Shown here: positions 54,204 to 62,276 of the stretch, one piece after another | How the letters are laid out: each line of letters opens with the position of its first letter | Numbering within the stretch: the first letter of the stretch is position 1 | Assembly (NCBI GenBank): GCA_013390605.1 | Contig: JACAUB010000001.1 | Span: forward strand, 348,595-412,594 | Origin: Bacteroidota bacterium | GTDB taxonomy: Bacteria; Bacteroidota; Bacteroidia; Bacteroidales; Cfx3-03 | Direction: 5' to 3' | Length of the DNA stretch: 64,000 bases | The notes under the pieces: generated by a model | Databases searched by the model: none | What the model was told of the DNA's origin: nothing | Seen by the model: the letters and a program-made list of their open reading frames with translations, nothing else | Translations under genes and position numbers: made by a program

Positions 54204-56270
54204 TTATTGCTCTTCTATTATTTTTACACCCCATGGTTCTAAATCTACCACACTGTTTTTATTTATTACTTTGTCAAGCAATAATTCGCGACCATTTCCA
54301 AAAGTATAATTGAAGGTGCTGGGTTTGGCAGAATAATTGAAAAAGTAGTGCACTATTTTGCTTTGTTCATTAATCCCCTCTTTCGTAATAATGGGAAAAT
54401 ATAACTTTTGAGCTTCTCCCCATAAACCTGTTTTCTTTACCTCATCGGCCAGTATTTTTTCCATCACCTGATTACTGGTCATACATCCTATATAAGTTGC
54501 CGTTCCTTTGCCATAGTTGTTTTGTGTAATAGCTGCATACTTACCCCATACCGGGTGATCATAATAAGCAAGCACTTTTGCTGTAGTTGGAGTAATTAAC
54601 TCCATCCACGTATTTACTTTGTTGTTTTCGTTTTCTACCTGAAATGGGTTCCCCTTTAAAGATACGTTTTTTGGTTCGGTAAACTGACTGTAATTTATTC
54701 CACAGGCTTCACTGATAATTCCTGGTTGGCGACAGCTTCTCACCTTTACATTTTGATCGGAAAAACCACTTTTAAAGGTGTACACAATACGGCCTCCATT
54801 CTTTACAAAACGATTTAACCGTTCCAGTAAGCTGTCGGGTGCAGCATATAAGGCGGGCACAACCAGGAGCTTGTATTTTTCTATATTTGTACTGGTTGGA
54901 TCTACAAAATCAACTCCTACATTCATCCTATAAAGCGCATCATACATCTGACGAAGAATATCATTATAGCTCGAACCACGTTTAAACCAGTTAAACGCAG
55001 ATAGCGCTTCATTGCTGAAAAGAATGGCTACGTTGTTCGTCTTTTTGAGGTTGAGTAAAGAGGGGCTAAGTTTCTGAAAATCCTTACCAATCGATTTTGC
55101 CTCGTTATAAGTAGGGTTGGGTTCAAAATCATGGCTTAACAAACCTTTCCAATAGGTTTCAATAGAATTATGGATTGAATGCCAGTGCCAATACTCTACC
55201 ATATTGGCGCCCGATGCTAAATGACTAAATGCCTGTAACCTTAACTGTCCGGGATAGGGCACCCATTCAGGAAAACCCTGTGCTTCTGTTTCTAGTACCA
55301 GATAGTTTTTACCTTCTTTCATAGAACGGGTTACATCTCCACCAAAAGAAATTTCAGTGCCCGTAAGTGCATCCTGCGATGGATGGTAGATATCTACTCC
55401 TGCAATAGTTAAGGCTTTAGCTACAGCAAAATGGTCGACATCTGGTTGGATACCATAAGACCAACCCTTCCATTCGAAATCAAAATTTTGGGTTAGAAAC
55501 TGTTCAGGATGTTTATATTCGTTTACGATAGCAGCCTGCCAGGTAAGATAATCTGTAACTAGTTTTCGTTGAAACTTGGCAAACTCTGTTATCTGGCTAG
55601 CATTGATCGATCCTGTCATTGAAGGAAAGTCCTCCCAGCTATTAATTCGGTTACTCCAGTAATCAAGCCCGAAAGCCTTGTTGATACTATCTAACGAGCC
55701 AAACTTAGCCTTCATGTATTCAACAAATAGCTTTTGCACCTCGGGACCAGCAGTATTATATGCTTTGGTCTCATTATCTAACTGATATCCAATGATAGCA
55801 GGATGGTCTTTTACATGCTCCATTATTTTTCTGATTACCCGTTCGGCATGAAACCTGAAATTTCTATTTGAAATGTCCATGTTCTGACGGGGACCGTATT
55901 GATTTTGTCCATGTGGGGTGATGGCTAAAACATCCGGGCACTTCCGTACCAGCCATGTTGGAACTGCGTATGTAGGCGTACCAAGAATTACTTTTATTCC
56001 GGCTTTATGCATAGCATTTAGCACCCTGTCAATATGCGTAAAGTCGAATACCCCATCTTGCGGTTCCACTGTACTCCATGTGGATTCTGCAATACGAACA
56101 ACATTGATACCCGCATCCTTCATCATTTGTATATCCTTATCTAAACGCTCATAAGGCATGTATTCATCATAATAAGCTACACCGTAAAGCAGCTTTTTTA
56201 CATTTGCCTGCTGTGCAATGACTGACTGCGTTAAGGCAAGAAGAAAAATAAGATTGACAAATTTTCTCAT
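54204..56270 (-). CDS. GH42 beta-galactosidase (secreted)
   Basis: A 688-aa protein. A signal peptide covers residues 1-20 (LIFLLALTQSVIAQ). A TIM barrel contains YGVAYYDEYMPYERLDKDIQ, VVRIAESTWSTVEPQDG, acid/base Glu167 in IGYQLDNETKA and likely nucleophile Glu327 in LVLETEAQG. A trimerisation/beta domain and a short C-terminal strand domain follow (FNYTFGNGRELLLDK). GH42 enzymes hydrolyse terminal beta-galactosides; a Bacteroidota location with a signal peptide implies periplasmic or surface glycan use. No SusCD pair is adjacent. An IS3 element begins about 325 bases upstream of the ATG. Confidence 0.92.
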   Translation of the reverse strand: MRKFVNLIFLLALTQSVIAQQANVKKLLYGVAYYDEYMPYERLDKDIQMMKDAGINVVRIAESTWSTVEPQDGVFDFTHIDRVLNAMHKAGIKVILGTPTYAVPTWLVRKCPDVLAITPHGQNQYGPRQNMDISNRNFRFHAERVIRKIMEHVKDHPAIIGYQLDNETKAYNTAGPEVQKLFVEYMKAKFGSLDSINKAFGLDYWSNRINSWEDFPSMTGSINASQITEFAKFQRKLVTDYLTWQAAIVNEYKHPEQFLTQNFDFEWKGWSYGIQPDVDHFAVAKALTIAGVDIYHPSQDALTGTEISFGGDVTRSMKEGKNYLVLETEAQGFPEWVPYPGQLRLQAFSHLASGANMVEYWHWHSIHNSIETYWKGLLSHDFEPNPTYNEAKSIGKDFQKLSPSLLNLKKTNNVAILFSNEALSAFNWFKRGSSYNDILRQMYDALYRMNVGVDFVDPTSTNIEKYKLLVVPALYAAPDSLLERLNRFVKNGGRIVYTFKSGFSDQNVKVRSCRQPGIISEACGINYSQFTEPKNVSLKGNPFQVENENNKVNTWMELITPTTAKVLAYYDHPVWGKYAAITQNNYGKGTATYIGCMTSNQVMEKILADEVKKTGLWGEAQKLYFPIITKEGINEQSKIVHYFFNYSAKPSTFNYTFGNGRELLLDKVINKNSVVDLEPWGVKIIEEQ

Positions 56271-56595
56271 TTGTATTTTAGTTTGTATCGGGTTTTTCAG
56301 ATTTTTTTAATCTTTTCATGTATGGCCTTCATCGCTGTACATTCGTTATATCCAAAATATTTCAAGCACCAGTTTCAAATATAATACCTTTTTCTTTTCT
56401 GCCATCTAAACATACTATTAATAAGTAAAAGCTTTCAAATATTTCTGCTGCAATTGTGAACACATGGAAACCGATTTCTTTCAAAAGATCGAAATGATGG
56501 TGTTTTATCTGATCACCTCATCAATTTCAATAAAAGATCCTGATTTTTCGGCTGGTTTTCCTTTTTTATACTGAAGAGATGAACACCTTAATACG
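56271..56595. other. GH42 upstream region, up to the IS left end
   Basis: AT-rich non-coding DNA presumably carrying the GH42 promoter. A 36-codon frame (ATG at 56464) has no recognisable features. The right end of the gap is the 3-bp target duplicate ACG (56593-56595). Confidence 0.5.
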
Positions 56596-56647
56596 TGTCT
56601 TTTACTGAAAAAGGTATACAGTATAAACGTTTAAAAAAACACTGTAT

Positions 56648-57193
56648 ATGGGAATGAAAAGAGAAAGAGTTGAAAGAAATGTATCGGGTAAACGCTATTT
56701 TGTATACCCAGAAGAGGATCGAATCAGGATAGTGAAGGAACTGGAAAAAGGATCACTTTCTATAAAAGAAGTCATGCAGAAATACGAAGTTCTGGATGCG
56801 TCCACAGTTTTAAACTGGTTAAAAAGATACTCATCAGAATATCGGGAGAACTACATGCGAGTGCTCCTATCGGTTTCCGATCGAAGGCAAATAGCGTATA
56901 AGGTAGAATCAGGAGTCATGAGCATTGAGGAAGCCTCTACACGTTACAGGGTGCAACAAAGAACCATAAAAAGTTGGATAAAGTTGTATACTTGTATTCC
57001 TAAACTGGTGGACACTATGGCAAAGAACGAACAATCTCAATCAGGTTCATCCGAGCAAACAAATGCATTACAGAAACAGATAGAACAGCTTAAGCTTAAG
57101 GTAGAAGCATTGGAGACCATGATTGATATCGCAGAGGATCAGCTGAAAATCGATATCAGAAAAAAATCTGGTACCAAGCAGTCAAAGCCATGA
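56648..57193 (+). CDS. IS3-family transposase OrfA
   Basis: A 181-aa protein with two helix-turn-helix segments: DRIRIVKELEKGSLSIKEVMQKY with TVLNWLKRYS, and RQIAYKVESGVMSIEEASTRYR with TIKSWIKLY, the DNA-binding part of IS3/IS150-type OrfA. A leucine-zipper-like C-terminal coiled coil follows (QKQIEQLKLKVEALETMIDI). OrfB overlaps its stop by 4 bases (ATGA). A slippery A7 at 57160-57166 lets a fraction of ribosomes shift -1 into the OrfB frame and make the OrfAB transposase. The second ATG (56654) is an alternative start. Confidence 0.92.
   Translation: MGMKRERVERNVSGKRYFVYPEEDRIRIVKELEKGSLSIKEVMQKYEVLDASTVLNWLKRYSSEYRENYMRVLLSVSDRRQIAYKVESGVMSIEEASTRYRVQQRTIKSWIKLYTCIPKLVDTMAKNEQSQSGSSEQTNALQKQIEQLKLKVEALETMIDIAEDQLKIDIRKKSGTKQSKP
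57160..57166 (+). other. Programmed -1 frameshift site (A7)
   Basis: AGA AAA AAA TCT in the OrfA frame. Slipping back one base continues as IWYQAVKAMKESHAQV straight into OrfB without a stop, giving the OrfAB fusion typical of IS3 elements. Confidence 0.75.
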
Positions 57194-58101
57194 AAGAAAG
57201 CCATGCACAAGTAGGGTTCGGGCCACTTTGTATGCTGTTTGGTAAAACCCGTTATGCCTTTTATAAGAAAGGAAAGAATCAACAAAGATGGCTGAATGAA
57301 GAACAAATCGTCTTGGAAATGGTCTCCATCATAAGACGGGAATTGCCTTGTACAGGTACCCCCAAGCTCTATCACATGTTAAGAAAAACGCTTCAGGATC
57401 ATCACATAAAAATGGGCAGAGACTCCCTGCACCGGCTTCTTTGTGGAAATGGGCTGACAATAAGACCCGGGAAACGATATGTGGTGACAACCGATTCCAG
57501 ACATTGGATGAAGAAATATCCCAACCTGATAAAGGATCTTGTTATCAATGAATCAGAACAGGTATGGGTCTCAGACATTACCTACATCCAGGTAGGGGAA
57601 GCATTTAACTTCTTATCGTTGATCACTGATGCTTATTCCAAACAAATCATGGGGTTTTGCCTTCACCCAACCTTGGAGGCTGAGGGCTGCATGAATGCCT
57701 TGAAAATGGCTTTGAGCCAGAAAATAAAATACGACATCAGCCATATCCATCACTCTGACAGGGGAGCCCAGTATTGTTGCGGTGACTATGTGGATTTATT
57801 ACATACTGCAGGATTAGGGATCAGTATGACTGAAAACGGAGACCCTTACCAGAATGCCATTGCCGAAAGGGTTAATGGAATACTCAAGTACGAGTTTAGC
57901 TTAAACCGTGAATTTGCAGACACTACCCAAGCCCTTGAAGTTATTCAAAAGAGCATTAGGGCTTACAATGAGCTAAGCCCCCACATGAGCTGTAATTACC
58001 TTACACCGGTGCAGGCTCATCAAATGAAAGGGGTTCTGGAAAAGAAATGGAAACCGAAAGTAAAACAAAAAGAGAAAGAAGTATTATTTGATAGCGTTTA
58101 A
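57190..58101 (+). CDS. IS3-family transposase OrfB (DDE integrase)
   Basis: A 303-aa protein that starts at the ATGA overlap but is normally translated as part of the OrfAB fusion. An N-terminal HTH_21-like region (IRRELPCTGTPKLYHMLRK) is followed by the rve DDE core: first Asp in QVWVSDITYIQVGEAF, second in HHSDRGAQYCCGDY (SDRG), and Glu in NAIAERVNGILKYEF. A YNELSPHMSCNYLTP C-terminal motif matches the family. The catalytic triad D, D, E is complete with about 35 residues between the second D and E, so the enzyme should be functional. Confidence 0.94.
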   Translation: MKESHAQVGFGPLCMLFGKTRYAFYKKGKNQQRWLNEEQIVLEMVSIIRRELPCTGTPKLYHMLRKTLQDHHIKMGRDSLHRLLCGNGLTIRPGKRYVVTTDSRHWMKKYPNLIKDLVINESEQVWVSDITYIQVGEAFNFLSLITDAYSKQIMGFCLHPTLEAEGCMNALKMALSQKIKYDISHIHHSDRGAQYCCGDYVDLLHTAGLGISMTENGDPYQNAIAERVNGILKYEFSLNREFADTTQALEVIQKSIRAYNELSPHMSCNYLTPVQAHQMKGVLEKKWKPKVKQKEKEVLFDSV

Positions 58102-58289
58102 AAAATGGTGCCATTTTACGTAAAACTATTTAAAAAATGTTTCAAATAAAATTACTAACTTTAATTTATTAGGAATGTATACTTATTTTAGTGAATTGAT
58201 TTTTTACTGTATACTTTTTCTAGTAATACTACTTAAATGTGTATACCTATTTCAGTAAGGGACAACGCTCATAAAATTAGGGGGATCTG

Positions 58290-58365
58290 TACCCGTTCTA
58301 TACCCGTTCTATACCCGTTCTGTATGGGTTCTGTACCCCCTAGGGGTACAGAACCCATACAGAAC
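58290..58365. repeat. Three 11-bp tandem repeats leading into a 23-bp perfect hairpin
   Basis: TACCCGTTCTA occurs at 58290-58300 and 58301-58311, with TACCCGTTCTG at 58312-58322. Overlapping the third, a stem of 23 bp (58317-58339 with 58343-58365) closes on a 3-base loop CTA, with the repeated words GTTCTG and GGG inside each arm. It begins 25 bases after the IS. It is GC-rich relative to its surroundings and matches no known att, REP or terminator that I recognise; the T-run is absent. Confidence 0.8.
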
Positions 58366-58455
58366 CCCTATATTATAATTATAGATACCTTGCTTTTCAG
58401 AGAAGTTTTAGGTCGGGTTTTGAGCTGATTTAGAGACTGTAAACTCACAAAAAAA

Positions 58456-59520
58456 TCAGAAAGAATTAAATTTCTTTTTTTTATAGTTTTTAATCATTTT
58501 TCCAAACACTTTGTCTTTTTTTCGTCTTTCTGTCGATGTTAAATCAAAATATTCTTTTTCTTTTTCCATTTTTAAATAGTTTTCATAAGAGGCCCTGTCC
58601 AGTTCTCCTTTTTCTAATGCCTCAATGACACCGCAGCCAATCTCATAGGTATGAGTGCAATCCGTGAATTTGCAATTTTGCGAAAGTCTGATGATCTTAT
58701 CAAAAGTAATTTCTAATCCATTTGTTGAGTCAGCAATACCTACTTCTCTCATGCCTGGATTATCAATTAAAATCCCACCCTTGTCCATAATAACTAATTC
58801 GCGATGACTTGTTACATGTCTTCCTTTATTTGTGCTCTTGCTTATCGTATTGGTCTTCATTATAGGGTTGCCAGCTAGATTATTTAATAATGTAGATTTA
58901 CCAACACCTGATGAGCCCAGCATACAATATGTTTTTCCATCCATAATAACAGATTTTATTTCTTCATAACCTCTCTGCGTTTCGTTACTTATGGAAATTA
59001 CCGGGATCTCCTTAATCCGTACTTTTACACTTTCTATAATTTCATTTAGTCTTAATTCCTCTATTAAATCAGTTTTACTAAGAACAATTATCGGTCTAAC
59101 TTTCGAAGAATTACAAATGGTTAGATATCTTTCAAGCCTATTAATATTAAAGTCTCTGTCAACAGCTTGAATTAAAAATGCATAGTCAATATTCGTGGCA
59201 ATAATCTGAATCTCTCCAAATTGACCAACTGCCGGCCTTTTGATAATTGAGAATCTCGGTAATATTTTATGAATTATCGCAAAATTAGAATTATATGTTG
59301 TCAGTGCTACCCAGTCTCCAACAGCTGGAAAATCTTCGCGGTTTTTTGAAGTAAAACGCATATTACCTGTTATCTCTGCTTCAAATTCACCCTTAAGCGT
59401 GTTGACGATATATCGCTCCTTGTGTTCTGCAATAACTCTCCCGATCTCAAAACTATCCAGTCTTTGCTCTAGTCTGAAATCTTCAAGTTTATCGTTATAT
59501 CCTAAATCCTCTAATTTCAT
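58456..59520 (-). CDS. rsgA: RsgA-type ribosome small subunit-dependent GTPase
   Basis: A 354-aa protein: an OB-fold (residues about 25-105; VIAEHKERYIVNTLKGEFEAEI), then a circularly permuted GTPase with G4 LSKTDL (147-152) before the P-loop GSSGVGKST (202-210) and G3 DNPG (253-256). A zinc finger C283, C288, H290, C296 (NCKFTDCTHTYEIGC) is followed by a basic C-terminal helix. RsgA assists late 30S maturation. This roughly 350-aa type is often a second copy; another rsgA elsewhere in the genome would make it a paralogue. It stands alone after the tandem repeat. Confidence 0.93.
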   Translation of the reverse strand: MKLEDLGYNDKLEDFRLEQRLDSFEIGRVIAEHKERYIVNTLKGEFEAEITGNMRFTSKNREDFPAVGDWVALTTYNSNFAIIHKILPRFSIIKRPAVGQFGEIQIIATNIDYAFLIQAVDRDFNINRLERYLTICNSSKVRPIIVLSKTDLIEELRLNEIIESVKVRIKEIPVISISNETQRGYEEIKSVIMDGKTYCMLGSSGVGKSTLLNNLAGNPIMKTNTISKSTNKGRHVTSHRELVIMDKGGILIDNPGMREVGIADSTNGLEITFDKIIRLSQNCKFTDCTHTYEIGCGVIEALEKGELDRASYENYLKMEKEKEYFDLTSTERRKKDKVFGKMIKNYKKKKFNSF

Positions 59521-59609
59521 CTCCGTATTAATAATTATTTGATACGCTGTTATATTATGTGTCCTATTTTATTGTAATGAATAAGCTCCATAATGGTATT
59601 GTACGGTGA

Positions 59610-60413
59610 TTATTCATATTTCTGGCCAATATAAAAAACATAGCCAAAATACTTCTTATATTGTTCATAATAAGCAATCTCTTCTTTTTGTCGGATTACA
59701 AATTGTTGAGCCGATTTGCTATAATTTTGTTGTTTTATAAAATCTTTGAGGTGATCAGCCATTGGTTTGTAAAAATTATCTATCCAGCAAGATTCCGGCA
59801 AAACAAAAGTGGCAAGAGGAATATACCCAGCTTGTTCCATCTGTTTGATCTTATGTGATACTGTGTTTATTTCCGGATAGTTTTCATTCCAATAATTTTC
59901 AATTTTATTTGGACGATTATTTGTAAGCCAGGTTACCTCAGTTACAGCTATAAAACCATTCTGTTTTAAAAATTTTCTCCATTCACTTAACCCTCTCTCG
60001 AAACCAATATGATAGATAGAGCCTTCTGCCCATATCAGATCAAATTCGTTTTTAGAAAAAGGCAGAGAATCCATTGAAGCAATAAGACCTGATACTCTAT
60101 TTTCAAAACCACAGTGCTTTACCCGATTGTTAAGATATTCTATCATGCCTGGAAAAAGATCTACTGCCGTAATTTTTCCGGATATGTTTTTTGCCAGTGT
60201 AATAGTTTGTCCTCCTGTTCCGCAACCAATATCTGCAATCTTAGCGTTTATCGGTAATCCCTTAATAAAACCTAAAGCCTTCAGCGTTTCAGATTCGCTA
60301 CCGGGGCCTTGTCTATCTAACTGCCTAAAGAAGTCACAGATTATTTTAAGATCGAAATTCGCTATTAAATCATGTTTTTCGTCCATCGTTTTATTATTAT
60401 TTGTTTCATACAA
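59610..60413 (-). CDS. Class I SAM-dependent methyltransferase
   Basis: A 267-aa protein with a complete Methyltransf_11-like core: motif I NAKIADIGCGTGGQTITLAK, acidic end of strand 2 in ITAVDLFPGMIEYL, motif II-like LPFSKNEFDLIWAEGSIYHI, and FIAVTEVTWL. The C-terminus (AYYEQYKKYFGYVFYIGQ) matches small Bacteroidota 'class I SAM methyltransferase' proteins of unknown substrate. No signal peptide. It lies between the GTPase and the RteC gene with gaps of 89 and 54 bases, so an operon is not clear. Confidence 0.88.
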   Translation of the reverse strand: MYETNNNKTMDEKHDLIANFDLKIICDFFRQLDRQGPGSESETLKALGFIKGLPINAKIADIGCGTGGQTITLAKNISGKITAVDLFPGMIEYLNNRVKHCGFENRVSGLIASMDSLPFSKNEFDLIWAEGSIYHIGFERGLSEWRKFLKQNGFIAVTEVTWLTNNRPNKIENYWNENYPEINTVSHKIKQMEQAGYIPLATFVLPESCWIDNFYKPMADHLKDFIKQQNYSKSAQQFVIRQKEEIAYYEQYKKYFGYVFYIGQKYE

Positions 60414-60467
60414 AGTTCAGCATTAAAAAGTTGAGAGATTCCCAAGATTTCCCAAGATGGCTCATTT

Positions 60468-61343
60468 TTATTTATCAAAATCATCCATCCGTGTTATCAA
60501 GGCATCTCTCATCCGTTCTATGTATTGTGTTCTGCTCTTTTTTCGTTCACGTATTTCTAAGAAAGCACGATAGAAGTCACCTAGCTCTATGTTGAAGAGC
60601 GTTTCAAAACACATTATCAGATCTTTCAACTCTACATTTCCATGATTAATGCTTCCACAGGAATGAAGGCCATAAACAAATTCAACTAATGAAACTTTTG
60701 AATCCGTCCATTTCATTTGTTTATTAGCGATAAGAGAAATCAGGTTGTTGCAAGCAGCATTGCTCACTATATTTAATTCTGAAATGAGATATGCTTTGAG
60801 TAAATCATTTGCAATAATATTAGCCACTTCATAGTCATAACTTGTTGAAAACATATAGTCCTTTTCAAAGGATAAGGGGTCTTTGTCTAGTGACCGATCA
60901 TAGTTCTTTCGAACAAAGTATTTGTAATCAGATGAAGAATCTCCTGTTCTGTAATAATTATAGAAATCAAGAGAATTGGTAAAGGTCTTATCTAATTGTT
61001 TAATTTCATGACTTATATAGATGTCTTCGGATACTTTATTTGAAGCAGGTCGCTTTTCTTCTATTTTATACAAACGAACATAAAATAGAAGAAGGCTATA
61101 AATTTGAGGCTTCAACTCTTTGAAGAATAGTATTTCCTCTTCTTGGTTTTTGAATTCATAATTGACAATGAAAATTTTAAGTTGTTTTAGAGAATCAACT
61201 AAACAATTGATAATCTGATTTATTCTTATTAGTGAATCATTTTCAGTAGATTCTAATGAATTTATTTTTATTTCAATTTTATATCTGAGGTTTGTGACAA
61301 ATTCCTTCATACTGTTATTCATTATGAATGCTGCCAGTGACAT
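60468..61343 (-). CDS. RteC-domain protein (orphan)
   Basis: A 291-aa protein, matching RteC, a CTnDOT-type transposon excision regulator: FFKELKPQIYSLLLFYVRLYKIE, then MKWTDSKVSLVEFVYGLHS and SINHGNVELKDLIMCFETLF, ending KSRTQYIERMRDALITRMDD. The true start is probably Met8 or Met12 (KEFVTNLRYKIEIK). In CTnDOT RteC is a DNA-binding regulator of excision genes. Here no rteA/B, tetQ, integrase or tra genes lie nearby, so it may be a relic or an unrelated use of the domain. It lies between two methyltransferase-type genes and the tRNA-Pro. Confidence 0.88.
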   Translation of the reverse strand: MSLAAFIMNNSMKEFVTNLRYKIEIKINSLESTENDSLIRINQIINCLVDSLKQLKIFIVNYEFKNQEEEILFFKELKPQIYSLLLFYVRLYKIEEKRPASNKVSEDIYISHEIKQLDKTFTNSLDFYNYYRTGDSSSDYKYFVRKNYDRSLDKDPLSFEKDYMFSTSYDYEVANIIANDLLKAYLISELNIVSNAACNNLISLIANKQMKWTDSKVSLVEFVYGLHSCGSINHGNVELKDLIMCFETLFNIELGDFYRAFLEIRERKKSRTQYIERMRDALITRMDDFDK

Positions 61344-61874
61344 AAAAATATTTTTAATATCTTTAGTGTACTGAAGAATTCAGATAACTCCCTTTTCCAC
61401 ATTAAGAACATGGATAGGATTAAATAATAGATTATTGATAATAGAAAAACAGCCCGGATGATTTTCCAGGGAAAGGATAGATAGCCAGTAGATTACTGAC
61501 TATCTCTTATACACTCTTCTTTAATGAGTTGAAAGATGTTGTTTGCATAAACGCTTATTACACTTTGCAAAAGTATTATTTTTTTTCTTGAGTATTTATC
61601 TGAACTCAAAAAATGCTTCTTTTAGTTCTTCTTTGCAAGAAAATGTAAACTATTCTTTCAATGACAATATGTCCTCGCATACTTTTGGGTTCTCCAGAAC
61701 TCATTCTGAAAAGACCGCCAAACTCATTCAGATAAAACTAAAATAAACGAAGCATTATGTTGATTTAATGCTTTTGAATCGTTTCTAGTGAAGTAAATTA
61801 AAACTTAATTTAGTTCATCGTTTAGTTCTTATTTCCACTGAAATTGTTCAATTGGTATTGATTTAAACAAATGA
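61344..61874. other. Non-coding stretch between rteC-like gene and tRNA-Pro
   Basis: No supported gene. A weak hairpin (GATAGCCAGTA-GAT-TACTGACTATC, 61480-61504) and a 67-codon frame at 61543 with no recognisable features are all that I see. Confidence 0.5.
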
Positions 61875-61908
61875 AAAGGCATGCAAATCATATAATTTAC
61901 ATGCCTTT
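61875..61908 (-). terminator. Terminator of tRNA-Pro
   Basis: On the minus strand AAAGGCATG and CATGCCTTT form a 9-bp stem extended by ATTT/AAAT across one mismatch, followed by TTC ATTTG. It is 22 bases downstream of the tRNA. Confidence 0.65.
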
Positions 61909-61929
61909 ATCTTGGGAAAAAACATTTAG

Positions 61930-62003
61930 TCGGGATGACAGGATTCGAACCTGTTACCTCGTCGTTCCGAATGACGCACGCTACCAGGCTATGCTACATC
62001 CCG
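61930..62003 (-). tRNA. tRNA-Pro (anticodon CGG), degenerate-looking
   Basis: Folds with acceptor CGGGATG/CATCCCG (C1-G72, A73, as in tRNA-Pro), D loop AGCCTGGTA and T arm ACAGG-TTCGAAT-CCTGT. Three weak spots are visible: D stem GCAT/GCGT has an A-C mismatch; anticodon stem CGTCA/CGACG has A31-C39; loop TTCGGAA has A at position 37 where bacterial tRNA-Pro has G. The CCA is not encoded (CTA follows). Anticodon CGG reads CCG. It may still be functional. Confidence 0.75.
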
Positions 62004-62170
62004 CTCTTATTGCATGAGCAATAATTCTACTTCTCAAGTGTAAGAATAGTTTTTTAAAATTATGTCTGATTTAAAAATTCGTTTATCCGACATTCTTTTC
62101 CGTTATTAACACCACAATATCAAATTATTATTACTAATTTTAAAAAAATAAATAAAGAAAACCCATTTAG

Positions 62171-62266
62171 TGGTCTAAAGAATGGGGCGTAGCATATTCA
62201 ACGGATGCACGCAGTTGGCAGGTTAAGATTTATGAATGGGAACAGAAAATAAAAAAACGCATTTAA
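62171..62266 (+). pseudogene. C-terminal relic of a third TPR paralogue
   Basis: The frame 62171-62266 ends STDARSWQVKIYEWEQ, KIKKRI, stop. It is clearly homologous to the last 20 residues of the two following genes (VRSCQDKIYEWEAQISK and ARSCQDKIYEWEILMQN). The rest of the gene is gone: a stop at 62168-62170 precedes it and there is no TPR core. The conserved Cys is Trp here. Confidence 0.75.
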
Positions 62267-62276
62267 AATTAACGCC

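Larger units (their letters stand above)
56596..58264 (+). mobile_element. Complete IS3-family insertion sequence (1669 bp)
   Basis: Terminal inverted repeats of 25 bp begin TGTC (left 56596-56620, right 58240-58264) and match at 22 of 25 positions. Flanking ACG at 56593-56595 and 58265-58267 is a 3-bp target duplication, standard for IS3. It contains orfA and orfB with an A7 frameshift site between them. All parts are intact, so the element may be active or recently inserted. An additional TIR-like copy lies inside the right end at 58206-58226. Confidence 0.93.

Noticed and set aside
56464..56574. 36-codon frame upstream of the IS
   Set aside because: Short, no recognisable feature, lies in the GH42 promoter region.
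58290..58365. CRISPR array
   Set aside because: Units are 11 bp without spacers, and no cas genes are present.
60430..60460. Direct repeat TTCCCAAGA twice
   Set aside because: Only two 9-bp copies, with no wider structure.
61543..61746. 67-codon frame between RteC gene and tRNA-Pro
   Set aside because: No recognisable domain, start signal or neighbours; composition is like AT-rich non-coding DNA.
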